DNA of 64,000 bases from Symbiodinium natans (lineage: Eukaryota; Sar; Dinophyceae; Suessiales; Symbiodiniaceae), in assembly GCA_905221605.1 (NCBI GenBank), contig CAJNDS010000277.1:115523-179522 (forward strand). Reading direction: 5' to 3'. Below the pieces are notes generated by a model. That model searched no databases, had not been told where the DNA came from, and saw only the letters and a list, made by a program, of their open reading frames with translations. Below, one piece after another: positions 24,119 through 33,196 of the stretch (position 1 is its first letter; the number at the start of each line of letters is the position of its first letter). The position numbers and the translations under genes are program-made.

Positions 24119-24208
24119 GGCAAGTATCGCCTCGGCTATGCTTCTGGAGCCAGAGGCGAAGTTGCTGACCTCTTCAAGAGGCAGATTTCGGAGAAGGCAG
24201 GAAAGTGA
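24119..24208 (+). CDS. Candidate terminal exon, second YRLGYA module
   Basis: Starts after an AAG acceptor-like site and encodes GKYRLGYASGARGEVADLFK then RQISEKAGK before a TGA stop. It parallels the 23,230 exon (YRLGYA plus small residues plus AD-aliphatic). The stop may mark the C-terminus, although an AGTGAAG at the same point could also be a weak donor. Confidence 0.5.
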   Translation, partial: GKYRLGYASGARGEVADLFKRQISEKAGK

Positions 24209-27014
24209 AGGGGTTCAGAGGCAAAAGTGGAAGTGAACCCTGACAACATACAGCTCAAAGTAGCGAAAGTGGCATGCAGCTGCAGGGGACTCCTTGACAA
24301 GGACTCTCCAATGGAATGGACATCCCAGCATCCCGCTTTGACCACCCAGCAGCTCTCTTGGCGATGCTGATGCCCGTTAGCCCTCGATCCGCAAACACGC
24401 CAAAACCCAAAGGAGAATGTACTAAAAATCTGCAATCTGCCAAATCTCTGTAGGTTTTTTTTTTGCGTCAAAAAACGCGCCAAAACCCAAAGCAGAGCCT
24501 ACTAAAAATCTGCCAAGTCTACAAAGTCGCATCTGAGCTTTCATTGGCAGGAGAGTGGTTACCAAGAGGTGCAGAAGATTTGCAAGGAGCATGTTGCAGT
24601 TTGCCGTGAGCCTACCTGAGGTGGCTCCAAGGTCCTAGGGCTGTAGGGTTGTGGGACCTAAGGCCCGAAGGAAGAAATGCTGTTGCTTTGTGCCTTTGTG
24701 GTCGCGTACCCCGATGTAATGCCAAAGGTTAGCTTTTAGATCCCCTAGAAAAATAGAGCAGCTCCATGATTCACGAAAGGCTTCAGGTCCTTCTCCAAGA
24801 GACCTTGCAAGGAGAAGATGTCTCAAGCCTCTGGCTCGCAGCTCATGTGCCCTTTGGTACAAAGAGATCTTGTTGGTTTCTTTTTGCATGATTTGACTCT
24901 AGCCTCTAGCTGTTTGACGACGTCACGTTCTCTTTGTGCTGTGCTCACTCCGGATTTTGTCAGAGGCTTGTATCAGTGGAGTATATAGAGCCAACCAATA
25001 GCAACAATCCTTTCGAACAAGGTGACGATGCCGACTCAGAAACGTGGCAGGATTTAGAAACTTGGCAGGATTTAGTATTCAGACAGAGATCGAGGAGAGA
25101 GGCGGTTTGAGGCATGTGTGCGCCTGGTCAATCCAGGCCGAAACACCGACTGACCATCCCGTGGCACTTCAGGGTGCTTCTGCAGACTACTGTTTGTTTC
25201 AAGTGGCTGGAAAAGAAGAGCTAGCAATACTTTGGGAATCATGTGGGGCTTAGGGCTTCCGAAGACCTAGCGTAGCCACGGAATCTAGGATGAGTCGAAT
25301 CGCAGCACGGACACAACCCCAACGTCAAGCAAAGTAAAAGTACGGGTACTGTCCGTCAACATGATTGCCATTGTTGCCTTTGCAGAAAGCCGAAGGCTAC
25401 GTGTAAGGCTCTTCAATCCAACTTTGAAAGTCTGGAAAATATGAACTAAGATGTCACTACGTGAAAACTGTCATGTACAAGTGTCCAACCCGGCAAAAGA
25501 ACAGCACAATGGAATTCATCGGGGCTCTGCCCCGGCCACACCACAGACCCGAGAAGTTGCTGCCCGAGGGCATACAGAGCACATTGAGGTACCAGTACCA
25601 GGCCAGGACGCCGGCTAGTGAAGTTGTAGTTTTGCACGTCTGGACCTTCACTCTTGCATGGCCTAGGATCTTCTGCGTACAGTCAGCGAGCCAGCTGTGC
25701 CAAGCTGGCGACCACGGTCTTTGAAAGGCCCGATGTTGGCGACACACCACACACACAAGATGAACAAACTTCTGCTGACAACTGCTAGCTGCTAGTAGAA
25801 GTGGTTGGAAGCGAAGGAGTCACAGCGGGGCTGACTTTGACCCGAAAATACAGGATTCCCTTGTATGAGGACCCCAATAAGTTTCAACATGGTGCCTCTT
25901 TTTTTGGAAGCCCCCATTTTGCATGCCGGTGAAAGGCCTGAGCTCCACGTTTTCGGGTATCTTCTCCGATGAAGCTCGCCCGCAAATCTTGAAGGTGACG
26001 GTACAATCTTCATGTCTAACTCGGTAAGACATCATATCATTGTTTCTGGAACCCGCAATTCCCCAAACTCCAAACCTGGAGATCCCGATCGAAACCCCGA
26101 ACCCTCCAACATGCAGACCTCAGCCTTCAACCATCCTGAACCTGCCTCCGGTCCTGAATGACCGTGCAAACAAGCGTGGCAGTGGGCGACTTGTGCTTTC
26201 CAAACCAGAAGGGCGGCATCTGCCAAGGCTTGTGACGAGTCCAACATGGACGCCAAATCCATGTTCTTCACGCTGCCGAAGTCCGTGTTGCTTTGTCCAA
26301 TAGGGTGTCCGGAATAGTTCGGGGGAACGAATAGTGAATTGAAATGGGATGTTGAAGGCGAAGCACAGAAGGCCACTCGTACGAAGACACCAGCTGCAAG
26401 CCCAAGGTTGCCAGACCCGTCTGCCTCCTACATCCAGGCTGGGGAAATCAGATGGCGTGCATAGTGCAGAGATGGGGGGGCACCTTGTGATCAGTGGACG
26501 CAGTGGGGGCGCTCGAGCCGGGAGCCTCAGGTGCCCCAACTGCCGGATGGCTCCCTGCAGTTGGATGCCAGCCTCCTGCTGGCCAAGACGCCGCTGCCCA
26601 AGGCTCTGCGGAGTGCAATGGGGCACTTTCATATGTCCCAAAGAGCCTACATCTCGTTCGAAGGAGTGCTGTCACCTGCGCGGAACTGAGAGGTTGCTTA
26701 TGCACAGCGTGCGCCGCAGGCCGCAGCTGAGTTCTCCTCCATCCACATCGTCCAGACGTCAGGCGCTAGGGATTTATAGGACGGCAATGATAGTGAAACC
26801 GCGAAGCTTAAAAGCCTTCGACGCTTAGAGTCTTCGAGCAGGTGCAGACGTACGATTCTCTAGCAAAGCTCCATCTTCTGGCTGAAACCTCGCACAGAGT
26901 CCATCAGTGAGAATTGAAAGGTGGATCATGTGCCATATTGTGCCGTAGACTGTTTGCAGTTGGGATTCAGAATTGGGGAATTCGGTTTCAGTAACTGCTT
27001 CGACCCAACGGCAG
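24209..27014. other. Intronic or intergenic host DNA with a direct repeat
   Basis: A direct repeat of about 40 bp lies at 24,393-24,434 and 24,474-24,515 around a T-run. A short codon-clean stretch at about 24,555-24,622 could be a small exon (YQEVQKICKEHVAVC). Nothing else is supported. Confidence 0.45.
24393..24515. repeat. Two-copy direct repeat (about 40 bp each)
   Basis: Both copies contain CCAAAACCCAAAG and, about ten bases later, TACTAAAAATCTGC. Between them a T-run and an A-run flanking GCGTC can pair into a short hairpin. Confidence 0.75.
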
Positions 27015-27125
27015 GCTTCCTGCAACAGTGCTTGTCTGTCTTGCACAGCGTAGAAGAGGCGTCGCCGCCAGAATTGCTGCAGCCCAAGTCAAGAACTCCG
27101 CTGCCAAGATCGGGAGCCTTGGATG
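27015..27125 (+). CDS. Candidate exon of a plus-strand host gene
   Basis: Bounded by GGCAG upstream and a GGTAGG donor-like site downstream. It encodes GFLQQCLSVLHSVEEASPPE followed by a Pro/Arg-rich tail. The product is unidentified. It is the first of a series of plus-strand exons reaching to about 29.9 kb. Confidence 0.4.
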
Positions 27126-27272
27126 GTAGGACTTGAAGCTATTTGAAGCTACATGAGCAGGCGATAGACAGCTTTTGCTTGGGGTCATAGGCGGGATGGT
27201 AGCTGCAGCAGGTTGTGGCCCCGCCTGTGAACCACCAAGTAGGCACCGTGCCTTTGAACGAAGCACTCTCAG

Positions 27273-27352
27273 GAAGCCGTGTGTCGTGCATGACTGGCCG
27301 ACGATCCCAACTCATGATGCCAAAGCTGAGTACGACGAGACCTGCCCGCAGC
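27273..27352 (+). CDS. Candidate exon of the 27-30 kb host gene series
   Basis: Reads KPCVVHDWPTIPTHDAKAEY then DETCPQL with good composition after a CTCAGG acceptor. No domain is recognised. Confidence 0.45.
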
Positions 27353-27559
27353 TAGGGTTCTGCAGTTTTCTCCAGGCCATTCAATAGGTAGGCGAGGCGC
27401 AGCTCTCCCGGAGCTTGGCTTGAAACCTCAGTTCTTGAATACTTGACGTATTGTATGGTTCAACCTCCGCCCTGAAGCCATAACTAGGCTTTTCGGCTTG
27501 TGGGGGGAAGGCTGCTGTTCCTGTTCAAGTTTGTGACTTTACAAAATTCAGGGCTGCAG

Positions 27560-27628
27560 GTTCTCGGATTCTGGAGCAAGTCCAGGCGCTCTACGATGTG
27601 GGCAGCGACCTTATTCTGCAGGCCTGCG
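27560..27628 (+). CDS. Candidate exon of the 27-30 kb host gene series
   Basis: Follows CTGCAG and encodes SRILEQVQALYDVGSDLIL plus QAC, a helix-like sequence. The donor is not resolved. Confidence 0.45.
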
Positions 27629-27669
27629 GTTGTGGGTTCGGCGGCTTAGAAGGTGTTAGTTTCATCTGG

Positions 27670-27843
27670 CCCAGTACCCGAACTCCATCAGCACGCAGCC
27701 CCGACTGTCCGAAATCCCATGAACTCCCTCGAAGACCGCAAGAAAGGATGTCGGAGTTGCCCCACACGCAAGGGCGCCAACCGGGCGACGCTGCTGGTCT
27801 TCATCGGCGCCGGCGAGCCCGGGGAGATGGCGCCACGCTGGCA
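27670..27843 (+). CDS. Candidate exon, frame uncertain
   Basis: One frame contains NSLEDRKKGCRSCPTRKGA and then ATLLVFIGAGEPGEMAPRWQ, with two CxxC-spaced cysteines. A competing frame over the same DNA is also open, so the assignment is tentative. Confidence 0.35.
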
Positions 27844-28608
27844 GATAGGTCAGATAGGAGCTAAGCCGAAGTTGTTTGAGGGGATGAAAAGGTTTCGAGG
27901 GCTGTGGGGTTAAGGCTAAGAGGCTTTGTCGATGACCTGAAAGGTTTTAGGCCCCCAGATGATCTAGGGGGAAATTGGTCAGTTGCGTTTCTTAGAGGGT
28001 TCTGAAGTATGGCCCCTTGGCTTGGTTGTACAGTCGGTAGAAGAGCTACATAAGAGCTATCAGATGAAGTGTCCATACTACTCAGGGTTCTGGTCGTTAT
28101 CCTAGGTCCTAGGAACTAAAGCACCTTCGGCGCTAAGGCGTTGGCGGTCATCTTGGCGATGTGTCTCGGAAATGTCAGTTCACCATGGTTGCCTCGGATG
28201 GAAGCCGCATTTAGAAGTTGTGGGCTGCGGGGCGTCAAACTTCGCACATCCTGGCCAGTTTACATCCCCTCCTGCTTGAACCTTGGCAATCCCTCCTCTG
28301 GCTGAACACCATGTGCGTGCCCGAAACAGGGGCTCTGAAAAGGCAAGCCCTCGTGCAACTCTGACTCCCGAGCACCCACCTTGAACTTGAAACCCGGCAC
28401 ATGATGCCTTTGCCTTCACCGACCCTGGAGCTGTACGTAGCCTAACCAGTCTGCTTACAGAAATGTTCACTGAGGCTGCCCTTCCGCCTGGGCCCTAGAG
28501 CGACAGTGTACAGGGGCAGGGTTTGCAGTTCGGACTTACAGTGCAACATGTGCGACTGCCTGCTGTAGCTATTCTAGCAGAATGCCTTCTGTTGCATTCG
28601 CCATGTAA

Positions 28609-28703
28609 GAGGCCATCACTGACGAAGAACTTCGAAAGCGCATTCTTGAAGCGGAAGGGGCGCCAAACATTGCGTGCCAGGTGGCGTCCAGCTCGCATAC
28701 GTC
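28609..28703 (+). CDS. Candidate exon of the 27-30 kb host gene series
   Basis: Encodes EAITDEELRKRILEAEGAPN then IACQVASSSHT. The acidic-basic helix at the start is typical of true coding sequence. No family is recognised. Confidence 0.5.
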
Positions 28704-28860
28704 ACGCCTGCGCAGGACAGCATGTGGGTGAATTGAAGTGATCGCCTAGCGAGAGAGCAGCCGAAGTTTTGGGCTACATGGCCACAAGGTGCCACACCTT
28801 GAGAGCAGCTGCGGATGGATATGCTGCTCGCAGGACTACGAGAACCCCCTGCAGACTCTT

Positions 28861-28945
28861 AAGTCTCCGTCTGGCGTCTTTGAGTACACTGCAACACAGC
28901 CGGAGCGCATGGGGAGAGTGTCTCTTGCCGCGATCTTTGGTCCGA
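28861..28945 (+). CDS. Candidate exon of the 27-30 kb host gene series
   Basis: Reads KSPSGVFEYTATQPERMGRV and a short hydrophobic continuation. A further short stretch at about 28,979-29,025 (KKAEQEAVILLPEARG) may be the next exon. Confidence 0.45.
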
Positions 28946-29447
28946 GCCCTAGCAGCTAAATCGACATGCTAGCTTTCATAAAGAAGGCAGAACAGGAGGC
29001 TGTGATACTGTTGCCAGAAGCCCGGGGGTTGAACGGTTGAACACGCATCCATCCCCCCATTTATCCATGTTTAGCTTGCCTCTGCAAAGACAACATGGAG
29101 GAAGTGTAATGGTCTCCCTGGCACAAAGATGCAAAGAAGCCGTCTCGAAGCAGGACATTCACACAATTAGCTGTCAAACAGGCCTAGGGATAGGGCTTGG
29201 GTCCGAAGTCGTCCGAAACACAACCGAAATCCTCCAAAAACCCCCCCCATCCGGCGCTAGATGCACACGAGCGTGGCAGAGTTGCGCGCCCCGAGGTCCG
29301 CTGGCTCCTCGCACCTTCAAGGAGCCTCTGACGACGTGGTCGCCGCTCCGCGGCCTCCCCAGTTCTAAAGACACAGGGCCAGCTTAGTGAAAGCTTTGAT
29401 GGGGGTCTCTGAATTCTCCCCACGAAGAATTTCAACATCTGCACAGA

Positions 29448-29530
29448 GGCCCAGAGTCGCACCCGCAAGAGCAGCCGGCACCCTTCAAGATTGGTGGCCT
29501 GGACCTGCCCATGGCCCGGGGGCCCAAAGA
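29448..29530 (+). CDS. Candidate exon of the 27-30 kb host gene series
   Basis: After an AGAG acceptor-like site the frame reads GPESHPQEQPAPFKIGGLDL then PMARGPK. The terminal GPK recurs at the start of the next exon at 29,792, so splice choice between GGCCC repeats is ambiguous. Confidence 0.45.
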
Positions 29531-29791
29531 CTGAAGGCCATAACTAGGGAGTTTGAGAGAAGGGGCAGCTTGGTATCCGATGCCAGTTGTAAGGTTTGGG
29601 GGTTCTGGGCCAAGGCAAAGTGGTTTCAAAAGGGCATTGGGAATTTCATGCAGCGCTTTGCTGCAAATGTTCCTAGAAGATTTGGATCAGTCGTCAATGT
29701 TCCAAGGACATGTGCAAGGTCCTAGATTATACGTAAACATGTGCGAAAGGCCCTGTGTGGGTAAACCGGAAATATGGAATAATACGGAGCC

Positions 29792-29900
29792 CTGGGCCCA
29801 AGGTCACCTTCGAAGGGGACTACGCCCAGGGCGTCGAGCGGCTCGCCAGCCTCATGGTGGGACACTACGGCAGCGACATCTATCCCGTGGTCTCCGTCGG
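29792..29900 (+). CDS. Candidate exon upstream of the inserted element
   Basis: Thirty-six codons include KVTFEGDYAQGVERLASLMV and GHYGSDIYPVVSVG, a well-formed alternation of charged and hydrophobic residues that is hard to explain by chance. The product is not recognised. It is the last clear host exon before the viral element, which begins 0.7 kb downstream, and similar plus-strand exons resume just after the element. Confidence 0.6.
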
Positions 29901-30608
29901 TTCCTGGGCCTTTCATATTGGGTATAGGGCACGCCTCTTTAGGCATCCACAAGGGGGTCGTCCTCCCGCAAAGAAAAGACACTGGTTCAGAGCGGCATTT
30001 TGTTTTTTTCTCCAGGTTCTTCGGGGTTTCAGGGTTCGATGGTGTTGGGCCTTCGGTGTAGATCTTTTTGGTGTAGTGAGAGTCGGCTCGGGTTTCCCCA
30101 TGAAGAAAGTTTCTTAGATTCTTAGCTGCGTCGGAGGGTCTCGGCTGGCTTTGGGTGTTTTTGCGTTGATTGTGAGATCAACTTCCTCATAGGTTTAGGG
30201 TTTCGGGGTTTAGGGTTTAGGGCCGGGATAGCTGGCCGTTCTCAAAATGGCCCTCCAGGTGAGACAGGCGATGCTCTCGGCTACGGCTCGGACCTTAGAC
30301 TATCGTACAAGTCGCTACAGGGCGTGTTGGAGGAGGTTCATCCCAAGAAAGCATGGGGAGCATTCTTTCTGTAGGACAGCCGTAGTCACATGCAGTTTCA
30401 GGCGACGACCTGCTCGGCGCTCTTGCCGAGCTGGACCGCTGGTTGGTTAGGGCTTTGCCTCCAGCTTCGCATTTGCTCGGTTGGCTACTTTGCACGGATG
30501 TTCTCTTCACGTTGCAGCTCGATAGCTTGGGATTCCAAGGATCCAAGGCGTTAACCAGCCCTGCAACCGCAAACCCTGTCCCTGAATCTTGAACCTGCGA
30601 AGCCCTAA
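29901..30608. other. Intron-like host DNA up to the element
   Basis: Contains a short TTTAGGG-type array at 30,192-30,222 and no supported exon. It ends in TAA immediately before the left terminal repeat of the inserted element. Confidence 0.55.
30192..30222 (+). repeat. Short interstitial telomeric repeat
   Basis: About four TTTAGGG-like units with one variant unit are read on the plus strand. Confidence 0.85.
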
Positions 30609-30975
30609 GAGCAAGCATAGGCTAACCCCACACCTCACATCCCATACTCCCCCCTATGCTTTGACCCCAATTCTCTAACCACCTAATAAACCGACCTTCC
30701 TGATACAACCTAAACCAAAAGCACTACCTACATCCACCACCTTACCACAATCCTGACCCACAAAAACCGAAAGCATAGGCTAACCCCACATCTTATGCCA
30801 TATACCCTCCCCCCCCCTACACTTTCACCCCCATTTCTCAACCCGCCTAAGATTTCAACCCTTAAATCCGCAAAACACAAAGCACCTCCCAAAACCAATG
30901 CAATAATCCCGAAAACAAAGCAACCCACCAAAACCAATACAATAATCCAAAACACAATCCAAAACCCAAAGCACC
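30609..30975 (+). repeat. Left terminal inverted repeat
   Basis: About 367 bp, C-rich on the plus strand. The outer 170 bp match 37,353-37,530 almost base for base in reverse complement. The inner part matches 36,862-37,045. It holds two copies of a subunit beginning CATAGGCTAACCCCACA. Frames crossing it are repeat artefacts. Confidence 0.85.
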
Positions 30976-31105
30976 TAAACAAATCCTACCCTCAACCATT
31001 CTATAACCAATGTCCTAACATGAGGTGTGGGGTAAGACCCTCATCTGAAAAACCCCCAAAAGATTATAACCCCGAACTGGGAACTGCTACAACATAGAAT
31101 TTTAC

Positions 31106-31138
31106 AAAACTTATTTACTAAACGAGTAAATAAGTTTT
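31106..31138. terminator. Perfect 14-bp AT-rich palindrome
   Basis: AAAACTTATTTACT and its exact complement flank a 5-nt loop. It is the first of three consecutive hairpins at the left edge of the viral core. Mimivirus-group viruses end their mRNAs at such hairpins; a similar role here is inferred. Confidence 0.6.
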
Positions 31139-31147
31139 CTAACATAG

Positions 31148-31213
31148 AATTTACACTAATTATTAAGACATAATTGGTGTAAATTGAATTTTACTAAAAT
31201 TAATTAGTAAAAT
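31148..31213. terminator. Two further hairpins in series
   Basis: A 16-bp stem with one wobble (31,148-31,163 with 31,170-31,185) is followed by a perfect 10-bp stem (31,188-31,197 with 31,204-31,213). Together with the hairpin at 31,106 they form a triple-hairpin cluster that overlaps the last codons of the adjacent minus-strand gene. Confidence 0.6.
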
Positions 31214-31384
31214 GCTATTTACGCTTATCCGTTCATTATAGTTCATTATCGTATAAAGTTTTGCCATTCTTTTTGGTTCTTTGTTTTCTTTGTTTCTCTC
31301 CTCCTCTCGTCTCATAATATCTACTGTTCTTCCGTCCAGAGTTTCAACAAATAGTTTTCCATTCCTTACATAAGTCGTCATCAT
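31163..31384 (-). CDS. Small charged viral protein, unidentified
   Basis: 73 codons starting with two ATGs. The first half reads as real protein, including FVETLDGRTVDIMRREEER, and a Lys/Glu-rich segment follows. The last 20 residues are encoded inside the hairpin cluster and may not be native. It starts 12 bp after a 36-codon minus-strand frame, consistent with tight viral gene packing. No family is recognised. Confidence 0.5.
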   Translation of the reverse strand: MMTTYVRNGKLFVETLDGRTVDIMRREEERNKENKEPKRMAKLYTIMNYNERISVNSILLINFSKIQFTPIMS

Positions 31385-31396
31385 ACAGCTTTCAAT

Positions 31397-31507
31397 CTAT
31401 GGTATGTTGTCGGTTAATGTATTCATAACTTCATTCTTTACCAAGTTCAGGTCACTATTGATTTTGGTTATTTCCTGTTCGTTTGTATATCCGGATGCTT
31501 GTGCCAT
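31397..31507 (-). CDS. Very short viral protein (36 aa), unidentified
   Basis: An ATG-started frame encodes MAQASGYTNEQEITKINSDL followed by 16 residues and a TAG. It sits between two minus-strand genes with a 12-bp gap on the downstream side. The composition (Asn/Thr/Glu-rich, helix-forming) matches neighbouring viral proteins. It could be a real small gene or the tail of a larger broken one. Confidence 0.4.
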   Translation of the reverse strand: MAQASGYTNEQEITKINSDLNLVKNEVMNTLTDNIP

Positions 31508-31572
31508 TAATATATAAGTTCTCAATTCTTTAAATATTTTATGTAAAATATGGTTTTTGAAAAATACAGTAT

Positions 31573-31842
31573 CTAATATGCTCTCTCTTGGTCATTGAAC
31601 TTAATCTCATAATATTCTAATGTCTCTTTCTTCGGATACTTAATATCCTTGTTATTCAGTTTATTAACATATACGCTTCTCTTATTCTTATAAACATCAC
31701 TATCTTTATCCATTGTTTTTTTAACTGGTTTAGGTTTATTCATTAATTCATCAATCTTTTTCTCAATGAGTTCTAACTTCTCTAAAATCTTCTGACTGCT
31801 AATGCGCTTGATTGGTTTTACAACATCATCTACATCGCTCAT
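31573..31842 (-). CDS. Small lysine-rich viral protein, unidentified
   Basis: 89 codons from an ATG. Residues 15-40 (ISSQKILEKLELIEKKIDEL) form a heptad-like coiled coil, followed by a Lys/Pro patch and a basic C-terminal half. An MSD/MSE start is shared with the 133-residue gene at 33,002 and perhaps the ATPase. A 9-bp hairpin lies just upstream of the start. The family is unknown; a virion or DNA-associated structural role is possible but unproven. Confidence 0.55.
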   Translation of the reverse strand: MSDVDDVVKPIKRISSQKILEKLELIEKKIDELMNKPKPVKKTMDKDSDVYKNKRSVYVNKLNNKDIKYPKKETLEYYEIKFNDQERAY

Positions 31843-31849
31843 ATTATAT

Positions 31850-31872
31850 AAAAGTTTTAGATTAAAACTTTT
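31850..31872. promoter_or_regulatory. 9-bp hairpin just upstream of a viral start codon
   Basis: AAAAGTTTT pairs perfectly with AAAACTTTT around a 5-nt loop, 7 bp upstream of the minus-strand ATG at 31,842. It may end the previous transcript or shape the leader; the role is not known. Confidence 0.5.
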
Positions 31873-31919
31873 TTAAAAGTGTTTAAAAACTTTGTGTTTA
31901 AAACATATATAAGGACTTG

Positions 31920-32110
31920 ATTTTTCCTTGTAAGATACAGGGTCTCTTAGAAAACCACTGGTTTTGTATCGGGCCTTGTGGGCAGCGACAAGCGAATGCC
32001 CGTTGGATTCCTGATTTCCTTTCCCCAGTCTGACTCTTGTTCTCTCCATCTCTCTCTTCATCGATCCTCAGACATGTCGCTAATTCAGCCACTTCGACGC
32101 TCGTGAGGCT
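31920..32110. other. GC-richer island inside the viral core
   Basis: About 190 bp of near-50% GC interrupts 30%-GC viral DNA, immediately 3' of the zinc-ribbon gene. It has host-like composition, and the overlapping short frames carry no recognisable motif. It may be a small secondary insertion or intron-like element. No flanking duplication was identified by eye. Confidence 0.5.
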
Positions 32111-32330
32111 TAGAAGTAAGTGTCGGTAAAAAAATGTATCGGCTCATACTATCTAAGCACCTTCTACATATTTTATTGTATTCTTTGTTCTTGTTATGGC
32201 TCTTGAATAGTTCTATACTTTTACATATCTTACAATGCGGACAGTATCTTATATCATTTATTCCATAATGACAATCATTATCATCAGTAGCAAAGAATGA
32301 CACCACAATTTTATCAACATAAATACACAT
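32085..32330 (-). CDS. Zinc-ribbon-like viral protein
   Basis: From ATG at 32,330 the frame runs 81 codons. Residues 29-61 read YCPHCKICKSIELFKSHNKN, then KEYNKICRRCLD, giving two CxxC pairs separated by a basic linker. This is the layout of short zinc-ribbon or HNH-associated modules common in phage and giant-virus proteins, which bind nucleic acid. The last 20 residues run into the GC-richer island and are probably not native. The start codon touches a 15-bp palindrome at 32,330-32,364. Confidence 0.6.
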   Translation of the reverse strand: MCIYVDKIVVSFFATDDNDCHYGINDIRYCPHCKICKSIELFKSHNKNKEYNKICRRCLDSMSRYIFLPTLTSKPHERRSG

Positions 32331-32364
32331 TTTACTTATAATCTAACATAGATTATAAGTAAAA
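32330..32364. terminator. Perfect 15-bp AT-rich palindrome
   Basis: TTTTACTTATAATCT and its exact complement flank the loop AACAT. It lies between two minus-strand genes, as expected for hairpin-directed mRNA 3' ends in mimivirus-like systems. The word AACATAG at its centre also precedes the hairpins at 31,106 and 31,148. Confidence 0.65.
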
Positions 32365-32394
32365 GCACTCTTCCAAACCAATTACACACTTGCT

Positions 32395-32535
32395 TATGAA
32401 TTGCGATTGAATGTATCGCAATACGTCGCGAATGCTTCGCGAGGACTTCTGTCCGAAGCATCCCTTTCTCGCGTTCATCCAATCAATGCATGGGCATGGG
32501 CACTGATTTTTTCCAGACGGGGTGTTTGTTCCTGT
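32395..32535. other. Second GC-richer island with nested stem-loops
   Basis: About 140 bp of balanced composition. An 8-bp stem pairs 32,400-32,407 with 32,415-32,422. Next, 32,432-32,438 pairs with 32,455-32,461 around an inner GGAC/GTCC stem and a 4-nt bulge. A 68-codon minus-strand frame across it (32,353-32,559) is unremarkable. Like the first island it sits between viral genes. Confidence 0.5.
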
Positions 32536-32600
32536 TTCACAAAGACTATACACTGTCAAAATATATTAGAAAATTATTTTTAAATATTAGTTTTTAAATA

Positions 32601-33002
32601 TTAATCCAAACTGTTTAATTTACTTTGCTCCTTAATGTCATCAATGTCTTTTTTAATTTCCTCTACATCTGTCTCTAATTTAAATATCCTTTCTTGGTTT
32701 TCTTCGGGTGTTGGTTTTCTTCCCGCCGACCACCCTGTCGTGCAATCCTCAATGCTTCCTGCCTGTAATGTATTCTCAGGTTTAAATATTTCGTCTGGAC
32801 TTTGATGTCTTCCACGGCCACCAATTTTAAAATTACTTCTATCTTCAATGGTGTTAGTCATTATAATTCCATTGTCTTTTACTGCTTTGCTTTCTTTTTG
32901 ATAAAACTGCCTTTTACATCTACACGGAATGCATGAAATACCCTTTCTATCTATATGTAATCCTTTTTGGTTGTCGCTGTTAGGTTCTGATGTTTCGCTC
33001 AT
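32601..33002 (-). CDS. Viral protein of 133 aa with Cys motif and C-terminal coiled coil
   Basis: Starts at ATG 33,002. Residues 22-30 contain CIPCRCKRQF, a small cysteine cluster. The middle is Gly/Asp/Pro-rich, and about residues 105-130 (LETDVEEIKKDIDDIKEQ) form a strong coiled coil. It begins 5 bp after the stop of the 49-codon gene upstream, so the two are probably co-transcribed. No family is recognised; an oligomeric virion component is a reasonable guess only. Confidence 0.6.
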   Translation of the reverse strand: MSETSEPNSDNQKGLHIDRKGISCIPCRCKRQFYQKESKAVKDNGIIMTNTIEDRSNFKIGGRGRHQSPDEIFKPENTLQAGSIEDCTTGWSAGRKPTPEENQERIFKLETDVEEIKKDIDDIKEQSKLNSLD

Positions 33003-33007
33003 TTATC

Positions 33008-33157
33008 TTAATTAGGTTTTAATTTCATATACATGAATAACACTTTAACCAAATCCAATAAACTATGACAGCACCTGCGATATTTAGGTGGCATTATTAT
33101 TTCCTTTATCTTCTCTATCTCGTCTAAAACTTCTAAATAATTTTCACAATCGTTCAT
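33008..33157 (-). CDS. Small viral protein (49 aa), unidentified
   Basis: An ATG-started frame encodes MNDCENYLEVLDEIEKIKEI, then a basic Cys-Cys segment and a hydrophobic helix (LLDLVKVLFMYM) ending in Lys-Pro-Asn. The hydrophobic stretch could be a short membrane segment. It heads the minus-strand cluster, facing the divergent ATPase gene across a 40-bp promoter region. Confidence 0.5.
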   Translation of the reverse strand: MNDCENYLEVLDEIEKIKEIIMPPKYRRCCHSLLDLVKVLFMYMKLKPN

Positions 33158-33196
33158 ATATTAATAACGATATATTTTTCTATGTATTAATAACTA
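33158..33196. promoter_or_regulatory. Divergent AT-rich promoter region
   Basis: The 39 bp between the minus-strand 49-codon gene and the plus-strand ATPase gene contain TATTAATAAC twice (33,159-33,168 and 33,185-33,194). A TATTAATA word also lies just before the fibre gene start near 36,174-36,182. A shared viral promoter element is inferred. Confidence 0.45.

Noticed and set aside
30795-31097. Pro/Lys/Asn-rich frame at the left element end
   Set aside because: It is the left terminal repeat read as protein; it has no conserved counterpart on the right.
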